45,794 nt of DNA from positions 1 to 45,794 of the forward strand of contig SVHU01000020.1 of NCBI GenBank assembly GCA_015055625.1, in the 5' to 3' direction. Positions within the stretch are counted from its first letter, which is position 1. Every line of letters starts with the position of its first letter. Below the pieces are notes generated by a model. That model was given only the letters and a program-made list of their open reading frames with translations, made no database searches and was not told where the DNA came from. Both the position numbers and the translations under genes were made by a program. Below are positions 25,950 through 34,131 of the stretch, piece by piece. This DNA is from Clostridiales bacterium (lineage in GTDB: Bacteria; Bacillota; Clostridia; Christensenellales; Pumilibacteraceae).

Positions 25950-26813
25950 ATGAAAGGAATATTGCTGACAAATAGATACTATCTTGACGAGGGAATGAAG
26001 TACCTTGTAGGTAGACTTATACAAAGCGCAAAGGATAGAGGGGTACAGCTTACTCACTCTGTTTGTCCCGTTGTAAAAGACCTTAAATCGCAAATAGGAC
26101 AAGCCGACTTTGTTATCTTTTGGGATAAAGACGTGGTTGCGTGCAAGGTTATCGAAAATAGTGGTATTCCCACTTTTAATACTAGCGAAACTATACGTAT
26201 TTGCGACAGTAAAGCGCTAACGTATCTGGCATTAGCGGATTTTGACTGTCTTATTCCCACGGTTTTCTCGCCCGTTTGTTTTCCTGTCAGCGATAACGAG
26301 GATGACGAGCTTATCAGCGAGATAGAAACCCTTGGATATCCGCTTATAATCAAGGAAAGTACAGGTTCGCTTGGAATGCAGGTGTACTTGATAGAAAATA
26401 GAGCTCAGCTTATTGAAAAATCACACGAGCTAAGACACGTTAGTCACCTCTATCAAAAATACGTGGGCGACGAAAAGGGTACGGATATACGTTTTTACGT
26501 TGCAAAAAACAGTATTGCAGGCTCGTGCAAGCGCATAAATACAACATCGTATACGTCCAATATCGCAAGTGGCGGAAGAGTAGAAAAGTACGAGTATAAC
26601 GAACAAGAAAAACAGCTGGTGCTTAGCATTGCAAAAGCGCTTAATATGGATTTTGGTTCGGTGGATTTTATTAAGGATAATGGAAAGCTGTATTTTGTAG
26701 AAGCCAATTCCAACGCGTATTTTAAGGCGATTGAGAGTTTAGGCGTGGACGTAGCAGGGCAATATATAGACAGTATAATAAAGACGGTGAAAAACAATGC
26801 AAGAAAATCTTAG
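25950..26813 (+). CDS. ATP-grasp ligase, RimK/glutathione-synthetase type
   Basis: A 287-residue protein with the RimK-like N-terminal lid domain and an ATP-grasp core (YPLIIKESTGSLGMQVY for nucleotide binding; DFIKDNGKLYFVEANSN for metal binding). Such enzymes join an amino acid or peptide to a carboxylate; the substrate is unknown. The leader after the predicted transcription start is about 9 bases and has no clear Shine-Dalgarno. It overlaps yggS by 17 bp and leads an operon through rluD. Confidence 0.85.
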   Translation: MKGILLTNRYYLDEGMKYLVGRLIQSAKDRGVQLTHSVCPVVKDLKSQIGQADFVIFWDKDVVACKVIENSGIPTFNTSETIRICDSKALTYLALADFDCLIPTVFSPVCFPVSDNEDDELISEIETLGYPLIIKESTGSLGMQVYLIENRAQLIEKSHELRHVSHLYQKYVGDEKGTDIRFYVAKNSIAGSCKRINTTSYTSNIASGGRVEKYEYNEQEKQLVLSIAKALNMDFGSVDFIKDNGKLYFVEANSNAYFKAIESLGVDVAGQYIDSIIKTVKNNARKS

Positions 26814-27450
26814 AGTAATACTGGACAATATAAATAAGTATAAAACGGTAGATAACGTAACTATTGTTTGCGCAAGTAAAACGCGTAGCGCGGAGATTAT
26901 AAACACTCTTCCCTCGTTTTCGCTATTTACAGTAGGCGAAAACAAAGTGCAAGAGCTTTTAGAAAAATACGATGACGTAGACAAAAGCATGACTTGGCAT
27001 TTTATAGGTCAGCTTCAAACTAATAAGGTTAAGTATATCATAGACAAAGTATCGCTTATAGAGTCGGTGGATAGAAAGTCGCTTGCTGACGAGATAGACA
27101 AACAAGCAAAAAAACACGGAATAAAAATGAGTGTACTTGTCGAGATTAACGCAGGAGCGGAAGAGAGCAAGGGTGGGGTTACAGTAGAAAACGTAGAAGA
27201 GATGCTCTCGTACGTAAAGAACAAGGAAAACTTAGAGTTAAAGGGCATTATGAGTGTGTTTCCAGTAGGTGCTGACGAGAGCTTGTATGCTAAAATCAAG
27301 CATACGTATGATGCATTTAAGGACAAATACTCGTTATCCATACTTTCTATGGGTATGAGTAACGACTACGTAACTGCGCTAAAATACGGTGCAACCGAGA
27401 TACGACTAGGCACGGCGTTATTTGGCGCAAGAGATTATTCAAAGAGGTAA
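26797..27450 (+). CDS. yggS: YggS/PLPBP pyridoxal-phosphate homeostasis protein
   Basis: A 217-residue PLP-binding TIM-barrel protein. It has the PLP lysine in VCASKTRS (~residue 28), the HFIGQLQTNKVKYI strand, and the C-terminal phosphate-binding SMGMSNDYVTALKYGATEIR segment. It buffers pyridoxal phosphate and affects amino-acid metabolism. In Bacillota it commonly stands just before sepF, as here (3 bp gap). Confidence 0.93.
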   Translation: MQENLRVILDNINKYKTVDNVTIVCASKTRSAEIINTLPSFSLFTVGENKVQELLEKYDDVDKSMTWHFIGQLQTNKVKYIIDKVSLIESVDRKSLADEIDKQAKKHGIKMSVLVEINAGAEESKGGVTVENVEEMLSYVKNKENLELKGIMSVFPVGADESLYAKIKHTYDAFKDKYSLSILSMGMSNDYVTALKYGATEIRLGTALFGARDYSKR

Positions 27451-27453
27451 ACA

Positions 27454-27972
27454 ATGAGCAGTTTTGACGAAAAGTACGGACTTAATAGAACGTTTGGCGA
27501 AGATAACTACGAATACTATGAGGATACTCACGATAATAATGGACAGTATTTTCAAAGATTAAAAGATTTTACGGTAGCAACTAATAATAACACGGTAAGC
27601 GAGGGAAGAGAGGATAGTTTTACTCCCCGTCCAAACAATATCGTAAATGCAGAAAACGTAGAAGAACCTAAGGAAAAAGACGAAGAGAAGGAAGAGCAAA
27701 AACAGAAAAAGAGCATTTCGTTTAAGAACGTAATGGTTTACGAGCCAACGGTAGAAAAGGAAGCTCAAGCGATTATCAACTGCTTAAAAACCGGCGAGCC
27801 TATTATTCTTAAGATGGATGAAACGGACGAGGAAGTTGCTCAACGCGTTTTGGACTTTGTTGCAGGAGCAATTTATGCACTTGACGGTCTTATCAAAAAA
27901 ATTTCTACTGATGTGTTTTTGGCAGTTCCTCCATTTGTTCAAGTAATTATTCCCGAAGGCGAAGAAAAATAA
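27454..27972 (+). CDS. sepF: SepF, cell-division protein
   Basis: A 172-residue protein. A variable, acidic N-terminal linker (~1-90, rich in E/K/N) leads to the C-terminal SepF domain (~92-170: FKNVMVYEPTVEKEAQAII, MDETDEEVAQRVLDFVAGA). SepF polymerises into rings that bundle FtsZ at the division septum. Its stop overlaps the lspA start (TAATG). Confidence 0.93.
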   Translation: MSSFDEKYGLNRTFGEDNYEYYEDTHDNNGQYFQRLKDFTVATNNNTVSEGREDSFTPRPNNIVNAENVEEPKEKDEEKEEQKQKKSISFKNVMVYEPTVEKEAQAIINCLKTGEPIILKMDETDEEVAQRVLDFVAGAIYALDGLIKKISTDVFLAVPPFVQVIIPEGEEK

Positions 27973-28703
27973 TGAGTAATAAATTTTTAAATTTCACAAA
28001 AAAAGTTGCCACGAGCGTGTGGACGTACCTAAAACATGCGCGCGTGGAATTTATCGTTATAATTTTGGCGGTAGCTGTGGATCTTATAACGAAAGGAATA
28101 ATACAATCCACAATGAAAGTGGGCGAAACAGTTGTTTTAATCCCCAACTTTTTAGAGTTCTATTTTACTTATAATACCGCGGCGGCATTTTCGTTCGACT
28201 TTGGGCTTGGGCAAGCTATTGGTCAAGAGGGCGTAATGGTAGTGTTCATTGTAATGACGTTTTTATCCTTAGGTTTGTTTGGCTTTATTATGTACAAACT
28301 TAAGAATAGACGTCTTTGGGCAAGAATTTGTTTTGCGCTTATTATAGGCGGAGCTATTGGAAATCTTTATGATAGAATGGCGTTTTCTATGGTACGAGAT
28401 TTTATTCGTATAGTGTACTTTGGTTTAGAAATTCCAAATCTTGGCTCTTCCTTTGCAGTGTTCAATATTGCAGACGCGTGCTTAGTTATCGGAGTGATAA
28501 TGTTTATTGTTTACGTAATATTTTTAGAAACTAAGGACAAGGCGCGTATTAAGGCTAAAAACGAGGTAAAGTCATCAAGTGAAACCGCGGAAGAAAACAG
28601 CGAAAACGCAGTAGATGTTACAAGCGAACTGCAAAGCGATATTGACGAAAAAAGTGATAACGTATCAGACATTTCCGTGCAAAATGCGGGAGAAAACGAA
28701 TGA
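27972..28703 (+). CDS. lspA: Lipoprotein signal peptidase II
   Basis: A 243-residue membrane aspartyl protease that removes prolipoprotein signal peptides. It has four membrane helices, FTYNTAAAFSF, and the two catalytic Asp in VRDFIRI and NIADACL. The C-terminal ~55 residues beyond the last helix are a polar, Ser/Glu/Asp-rich tail not usual for LspA. Substrates in this window include the lipoproteins at 9944, 22074 and 45553. It overlaps rluD by ATGA. Confidence 0.93.
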   Translation: MSNKFLNFTKKVATSVWTYLKHARVEFIVIILAVAVDLITKGIIQSTMKVGETVVLIPNFLEFYFTYNTAAAFSFDFGLGQAIGQEGVMVVFIVMTFLSLGLFGFIMYKLKNRRLWARICFALIIGGAIGNLYDRMAFSMVRDFIRIVYFGLEIPNLGSSFAVFNIADACLVIGVIMFIVYVIFLETKDKARIKAKNEVKSSSETAEENSENAVDVTSELQSDIDEKSDNVSDISVQNAGENE

Positions 28704-29659
28704 AAGAACAGTTTGAAATAACTCAAGAAAACAACGGTGAAAGACTGGACGTAGTACTAAGTTCGCTTACTGGCAAAACTCGTTCTAATATCGGGCACTT
28801 GATAGATATGGGCAAGGTTTGCGTGGACGGAAAAGTTGTGAGCAAGAGCGGAACTAAGGTAAAGTGCGGTAACATTGTTTCATACGAAGACCCTGAGCTT
28901 GTCGAAACGGTAGAAAAGAAAGATATTCCACTTGACATAATCTACAACGACAGTGATATCGCGGTCATCAACAAACAGCAAGGTCTTACTGTTCACCCCT
29001 CGGCTGGCAATTACGACAACACGCTTGTAAACGGATTGATGTTCCACCTTGATTCGTTGTCGGGAATTAACGGCGAAATCAGACCAGGTATTGTGCATAG
29101 ACTCGACAAAGATACTTCAGGAATAATGGTCGTTGCAAAAAACGATAACGCACACGTGTCGCTCTCTTCGCAAATTGAAAAAAGAAGCGTAAAAAAAGTA
29201 TACTTGGCGCTTTTGGAGGGAAACTTAAAAGAGGATAGTGGAAAGGTTGTTACAAAAATTGGTCGCAACCCCAAAGACAGAAAAACAATGGCGATAACCC
29301 CGGACGGTAGAGAAGCGATAACCACGTATAAAGTGTTAGAAAGATTTAAGGATAATTGCTTGGTGGCATTCCGTATCCACACGGGCAGAACTCACCAAAT
29401 TCGCGTGCACGCAAAATACCTTCTACATCCTGTGGTAGGCGATGCAACGTACGGATATAAAAAACAGAGATTTAATCTTTCCGGTCAGCTTTTGCACTCG
29501 TTCTTACTTGGCTTTAATCATCCAACGAGCGGTGAGTACGTAGAATTTACCGCAACACTTCCCGATTATTTTACGTCTGTTTTATCGATTGTAGCAAAAG
29601 AAAGCGGAAAAAGCTTCGATATTGACAACTATCTTAAAGATATTGCAAATATTGATTGA
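28700..29659 (+). CDS. rluD: RluA/RluD-family 23S rRNA pseudouridine synthase
   Basis: A 319-residue enzyme. An N-terminal S4 RNA-binding domain (~1-65) precedes the catalytic domain, with the active-site Asp in HRLDKDTSG and the RTHQIRVH motif. It isomerises uridines in rRNA. It is the last gene of the ATP-grasp-yggS-sepF-lspA-rluD operon. A promoter for the next gene overlaps its stop codon region. Confidence 0.94.
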   Translation: MKEQFEITQENNGERLDVVLSSLTGKTRSNIGHLIDMGKVCVDGKVVSKSGTKVKCGNIVSYEDPELVETVEKKDIPLDIIYNDSDIAVINKQQGLTVHPSAGNYDNTLVNGLMFHLDSLSGINGEIRPGIVHRLDKDTSGIMVVAKNDNAHVSLSSQIEKRSVKKVYLALLEGNLKEDSGKVVTKIGRNPKDRKTMAITPDGREAITTYKVLERFKDNCLVAFRIHTGRTHQIRVHAKYLLHPVVGDATYGYKKQRFNLSGQLLHSFLLGFNHPTSGEYVEFTATLPDYFTSVLSIVAKESGKSFDIDNYLKDIANID

Positions 29660-29684
29660 CTTTTAATAAATTTTGTAGTAAAAT
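29656..29684 (+). promoter_or_regulatory. Promoter of the small membrane protein gene
   Basis: -35 TTGACT (29656-29661), 17 bp spacer, -10 TAAAAT (29679-29684). It begins at the rluD stop codon. Confidence 0.65.
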
Positions 29685-29728
29685 ATCAAAAGCATTAATT
29701 GTTTTTAAGAAAATATGAGGATATAATT

Positions 29729-30061
29729 ATGGCAAAAAAGAAGAATTTTATAGTAAGATATTTTAGCAATTTCGGGCTTAAGCAAATCAGCGAGCTTTTA
29801 CTTTTCGCAGGGCTTATCGCGCTTATTGTGTCTTTGTTCTTCACCGAACAAGTAGAATTTGCAAGAGTATTTATGTCTGTAACTTTAGCAGTAGTAGCGT
29901 TTGCATTCGCGCTTTGTTTAGTTCGTCATCTTCGCGTTGTATTTAACAAAAAAATCAATCATAGATCGCCCGAATGGAAGAGCGCAGTAGTAAATACCGT
30001 AGTAGCAGGCTTGTTCTTTGCAGTAGCGCTTTTCGGATGCATTTTCGGATTTTGTAGCTAA
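29729..30061 (+). CDS. Small three-helix membrane protein, unknown
   Basis: A 110-residue protein with a basic start (MAKKKNF) and three hydrophobic segments (~20-40, ~45-68, ~86-108). No family was recognised. The start at 29729 is preferred because GAGGA lies at a usual distance upstream; an earlier ATG at 29699 has no ribosome site. It has its own promoter and terminator. Confidence 0.75.
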   Translation: MAKKKNFIVRYFSNFGLKQISELLLFAGLIALIVSLFFTEQVEFARVFMSVTLAVVAFAFALCLVRHLRVVFNKKINHRSPEWKSAVVNTVVAGLFFAVALFGCIFGFCS

Positions 30062-30083
30062 TAAATTAATCTAATAAAAATAC

Positions 30084-30122
30084 AAACTACCGTGTAGAAA
30101 ATAATCTATACGGTAGTTTTTT
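30084..30122. terminator. Bidirectional terminator
   Basis: Stem AAACTACCGTGTAGA / TCTATACGGTAGTTT with an AATAA-type loop and TTTTTT. It lies between convergent genes. Confidence 0.9.
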
Positions 30123-30143
30123 ATACGTTTAAGTTTTTTTCAA

Positions 30144-33100
30144 TTACTCTTCTTCAATTCTACAATCTACAAGCTCTCTGGGCTGAGAGGGAACAACGTA
30201 CGTAAACGTGTCGGATAAAGCTTTGGTTTGTTTTCCAAAATCCTTTCTACAAAGTTCGTACGCTTTTTCTGTATCTTTTGCGCTGATAACGAAAGAGAAG
30301 AGGAAGGAATGAGGATGAAATTCGTATTGTTCTTCAGGATCGGGACCGCACGACTTTCCGCCCAAACCTCGCATTTTGTAGTCGATGTACAAATAGTTGT
30401 AGTTATCGTCTTTTATAAGCTCGTTGCGGTGTCTTGCTTTTTCCAGCGTTTCGAGAGTAAAGTCGTGATAGGAAAAGCTCATATTGCCCTGAGCGGAAAC
30501 AGAAAATGAATTTTTACCGTTGTCCAAGGTTACAAATTGCGTATTTTCGTGGTTGCCACTTTCCTGCGGAACGTCGAAAACAGTGTAGGTGTCCTCAATC
30601 TTAGCGCTGTATAAGCCCATAGGCGCGTTTGCAATGCTGTCTAAATAGCTTTCGCGCTTGCCTCGTCCAAACCAAGTAACGTTGTTGTAGCTGTGTGGCA
30701 TAGGAATACAAAAACCGAATCTTGGAAGAGCGGAGGGAAGATCGCCAAACGGCTCGGCTTTTACGCTAACGTGAATAACGCCGTCAGCAAAAATTTCATA
30801 GACTATACTACATACAAAGCCTTTATAAAAGGTTTCAGCTTCAAACTTTCCGTTGCAAATAAGTGTAAATTTGTCTTCTTTTTCGCTGATAGAAATATCG
30901 GCAAGATGGAACTTAAAATACTTAATAAGCGACTCGTTCCACTTTTGAATATGGCGTAGCGCCCAGATTGAAAAGTTAGTAATACCGTCGTTGTCGATAG
31001 GCGCTCTATACAAATTCAGACTAAGCGGTTTGTCAATGATAACAACGCCGTCTTTTTCATAATAACAAATATATCCCTTGTCAAACTTAATTGTAAAGTT
31101 GTCGCCCTTAACGGTAAGCACTTTGTTTTTAGCGCTAGTACAATAGCTAAAGGGAGAGGGTGTAAACTTTTCCTTTTGTGTGGAAATATCCAGCTTAACC
31201 TGTTTTAAGCAAACCTCTTTGTCATTTTCGTAAAACCTGATATTAACGTAGTAGTCTTTACCTTTTTGTGGATTTTTAATGGTTGTGTCAATATCCGCTT
31301 CAAACCATTCGTGAGGTAAAACGTTTGGAATTTTCATATCACCGCTGTTTATAACGGTGTAGTCTTCCACTATCTCATAGCGCGCGCTAAGGTGAGAAAG
31401 AGTGGTGAAGTCGTTAGTGTTTTTTATGCTGATTTTACCGTTTTTGTAGCATACGTATGCGCAAAACGATACATTTCCAAGTTCGTACCAAGTGTGTTTT
31501 GGCGTTCCGTCCACCATTGTATATCCGTCCAGACAGAAGTTGGACCAGTGATATTTATTGTTTACAAAGTCGCCACCGATTTTGGTATAAAGCTTGCCGT
31601 TTTCGTCTTTTGCATAAAATCCGTGGCTCTTAAACTCCCATACAAATCCACCAATAAAATGCTCGTGAGTATAGTTGTAGTCCCAATAATCCTTAAGCGT
31701 TCCACTGCTGTTACCCATTGCGTGAGCGTACTCAATAGCAATAACAGGCGCGCGTCCATCGTCGGGATACTCTGCAATCCTAGACATAGGATAATAGCCT
31801 ATAAGTCTGAAGGCGGAGTGAGCGCCGTCTTTATCTTGGGTAATAGTGCAAGGCTTAGTTGGATCAAACTCGTTGCAAATTTTTACACATTCGTACAAGT
31901 TCTCACCTGTTCCGCACTCGTTGCCCACCGACCAAATAAATATGCACGGCTCGTTCTTGTTGGTTTCTAACATTCTCACAACCCTGTCTTTGTACGCGTC
32001 CAACCAATCGGGGTCTTTACTCAAAAATCCCTGATCGCCTGCCGTCCAAGCTCCGTGTGTTTCCAAGTCCGCTTCGTCCATAAGGTACAAGCCAAGTAGC
32101 GATGCGTATTCGTAGGTTGCAGGGTTGTTGGTGTAGTGCGAAAGACGTATAGCGTTAAGATTGTTACTCTTAATAAGCTCCAAATCGTGTTTTATTTGTT
32201 CAACCGTTATTGCCCTGCCGTTATCAGCGCACGTTTCGTGTCGGTTTACACCCTTGATATAAATGGGCTTTTCGTTTACAAGGAATTTGTTGCCCTCCAC
32301 TCTTGTGTGCATAATTCCCACCTTTTTAGAGTGAGTTTCCAGCATTTTTTCGCCATCGAATAAAGTAATTGATAAATCGTACAAGTTTGGCTCTTCTGCG
32401 TTCCAAAGTTTGGGGTTTTCAAGCTCGAAAGTGTAGCAAACGTTTTTACAAAGCGGAAGTCTTATTTTTTGAGAATCCAAAGAAAACTCAACTTCGCAGT
32501 TTTCTTTCTCTACCTCAAACTTCGCGTTTACGCTAATACTATTGTACGTCGTACTAACTCTGTAATCCCACAAAGTAGTAGCTTCGGTGCATATCAAGTA
32601 TACGTCCCTGAATATGCCGTTTGCCATAAGCATGTCCTGATTTTCGAGATACGTAGCGTCCGAATATGTAAAAACTTTTACTGCAAGCAGGTTTTCGCCT
32701 TCTTTTATAAGGTTAGTAATATCAAACTCAGCCGACAGGCGCGAGCCTTTTGAAAAGCCCACTAAAGCTCCGTTTACGTACGCATAAAAAGCATTGTCAA
32801 CGCCTGAAAAATGCAGTATAGTTTTGCCTGGCTTTTTGTCAAGTGTGAACTTTTTCCTATAATATCCTACTGGATTATCCACTTTAACAAAAGGCGGATC
32901 GAATGGAATTGGATATTGAATATTAGGATAAGTACATTCGCCGTAACCGAAAAATTGCCACATTGACGGCACAGGCAAAGTGTCCCAGTCTTCGTCGTTT
33001 TTATAGGTGTAAAAATCGGGATTGTCATCGTATGGACGATACAAAAATTTATAGTCGCCGTTAAGAGAAAGCAAGAGCGAAGATTCTTCCTTGTTTCTAT

Positions 33101-33227
33101 AATACACACCGCTCTTTTGCGCAGGGATAACCGTAGTTCTAGGCTTTAGGCGGTTTATTTGCAAAACGTGGTTGTTTTCAACGTTTGGATCTGTTGCGTA
33201 CAGTAAATCGTTTTTATTTATACTCAT
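30144..33227 (-). CDS. lacZ: Beta-galactosidase, GH2
   Basis: A 1027-residue GH2 enzyme without a signal peptide. Jelly-roll and immunoglobulin-like domains precede the TIM barrel (~330-620), with GVNRHET, the acid/base Glu in SVGNECG and the nucleophile Glu in AIEYAHAMGNSSG. The C-terminal beta-sandwich is of the large LacZ type. It hydrolyses beta-galactosides in the cytoplasm. The start at 33227 follows GGAGGG; an in-frame TTG four codons earlier overlaps that ribosome site. It diverges from an AraC regulator, probably its activator. A weak minus-strand promoter (TTCTTT, 17 bp, TAAAAT) lies at 33255-33283. Confidence 0.95.
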   Translation of the reverse strand: MSINKNDLLYATDPNVENNHVLQINRLKPRTTVIPAQKSGVYYRNKEESSLLLSLNGDYKFLYRPYDDNPDFYTYKNDEDWDTLPVPSMWQFFGYGECTYPNIQYPIPFDPPFVKVDNPVGYYRKKFTLDKKPGKTILHFSGVDNAFYAYVNGALVGFSKGSRLSAEFDITNLIKEGENLLAVKVFTYSDATYLENQDMLMANGIFRDVYLICTEATTLWDYRVSTTYNSISVNAKFEVEKENCEVEFSLDSQKIRLPLCKNVCYTFELENPKLWNAEEPNLYDLSITLFDGEKMLETHSKKVGIMHTRVEGNKFLVNEKPIYIKGVNRHETCADNGRAITVEQIKHDLELIKSNNLNAIRLSHYTNNPATYEYASLLGLYLMDEADLETHGAWTAGDQGFLSKDPDWLDAYKDRVVRMLETNKNEPCIFIWSVGNECGTGENLYECVKICNEFDPTKPCTITQDKDGAHSAFRLIGYYPMSRIAEYPDDGRAPVIAIEYAHAMGNSSGTLKDYWDYNYTHEHFIGGFVWEFKSHGFYAKDENGKLYTKIGGDFVNNKYHWSNFCLDGYTMVDGTPKHTWYELGNVSFCAYVCYKNGKISIKNTNDFTTLSHLSARYEIVEDYTVINSGDMKIPNVLPHEWFEADIDTTIKNPQKGKDYYVNIRFYENDKEVCLKQVKLDISTQKEKFTPSPFSYCTSAKNKVLTVKGDNFTIKFDKGYICYYEKDGVVIIDKPLSLNLYRAPIDNDGITNFSIWALRHIQKWNESLIKYFKFHLADISISEKEDKFTLICNGKFEAETFYKGFVCSIVYEIFADGVIHVSVKAEPFGDLPSALPRFGFCIPMPHSYNNVTWFGRGKRESYLDSIANAPMGLYSAKIEDTYTVFDVPQESGNHENTQFVTLDNGKNSFSVSAQGNMSFSYHDFTLETLEKARHRNELIKDDNYNYLYIDYKMRGLGGKSCGPDPEEQYEFHPHSFLFSFVISAKDTEKAYELCRKDFGKQTKALSDTFTYVVPSQPRELVDCRIEEE

Positions 33228-33283
33228 AATACCCTCCAAAACTCTTTTTATGTAATTTTAGCACAAAAACTACTTAAAAAGAA

Positions 33284-33313
33284 TTGCTTTTTGACTTATA
33301 AATATAGTAAAAT
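33284..33313 (+). promoter_or_regulatory. Promoter candidate of the AraC-type regulator
   Basis: -35 TTGCTT (33284-33289), 18 bp spacer, -10 TAAAAT (33308-33313). It nearly abuts the divergent lacZ promoter candidate, so both could be controlled together. Confidence 0.4.
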
Positions 33314-33333
33314 GGTAAAAAAGGAGATAAATA

Positions 33334-34080
33334 ATGCTAAAACTTACTTCAGGCATGTACGAAAAATGCTCAAGCGATAAAGTACCTCAAAAGCTAATAA
33401 TGCATCTGAATTGCGCGGTTCATTATATTATAGAGGGCGAGGGCTGGTTTAACGGTAAAAAATTGGGCAAGGGCGACGGTTTCGTAACAAGAAAAAACGA
33501 TTTAGTAAACTACTATCCCGACCGTGAAAATCCCTGGACTTACGTGTGGTTCAGATTAGAGGGAGAGGATACGGAAGAGCTGTATATAAAAAGCGGAATA
33601 CCTCAAAAGTCTGAAGCTTTTATCGTACACGACGTGGAAAGAATAGAAAAAATCGCGCTTGCACTATTTGGATATAATAAACCTTATGAACCTAAAAACG
33701 CAGTCGAAAGTGAGGCGATTGCCAAAATGATGCTAGCTTTAAATTGCGTTGACAGCGAAGGCGAAAAGGATTATGCTCAGAAAGCTAAAGAGTTTATAGA
33801 CGGAAACTTTCATAAAAAAATCACGGTAGAAGACGTAGCGTTGCACGTAAACGTAGAACGTAAGTATTTGCGCGTGCTGTTTGTAAAAAAGTATGGAATT
33901 TCCACTATGGACTATATTATGCGCAAGCGATTGGATAGAGCTAAAGAACTTTTAAGTCAAACCTCTGTCCCCGTGTCTGCAGTTGCTTTATCGGTAGGCT
34001 ATGACGACGCGCTGGGCTTTTCCAGAATTTTCAAAAAGCACGTAGGACTTTCGCCTAAAGATTATAGAGAAAAATTTTAA
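33334..34080 (+). CDS. AraC-family transcriptional regulator
   Basis: A 248-residue regulator. An N-terminal cupin-like sensor (~1-95, LNCAVHYIIEGEGWF...GDGFVTRK) is joined to a C-terminal double helix-turn-helix (~150-248, ITVEDVALHVNVERKYLRVL and VSAVALSVGYDD...FSRIFKKHVGLSPKDYR). It probably controls the divergent lacZ in response to a sugar. AAGGAG precedes the ATG. Confidence 0.92.
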   Translation: MLKLTSGMYEKCSSDKVPQKLIMHLNCAVHYIIEGEGWFNGKKLGKGDGFVTRKNDLVNYYPDRENPWTYVWFRLEGEDTEELYIKSGIPQKSEAFIVHDVERIEKIALALFGYNKPYEPKNAVESEAIAKMMLALNCVDSEGEKDYAQKAKEFIDGNFHKKITVEDVALHVNVERKYLRVLFVKKYGISTMDYIMRKRLDRAKELLSQTSVPVSAVALSVGYDDALGFSRIFKKHVGLSPKDYREKF

Positions 34081-34087
34081 CGCAAAC

Positions 34088-34131
34088 AAACACCCCTTCT
34101 AAAGTATATTACCTTAAAAGGGGTGTTTTTT
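34088..34131. terminator. Bidirectional terminator
   Basis: Stem AAACACCCCTT / AAGGGGTGTTT with an 18-20 nt loop, followed by TTTT. It overlaps the stop codon of the convergent rqcH. Confidence 0.85.
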
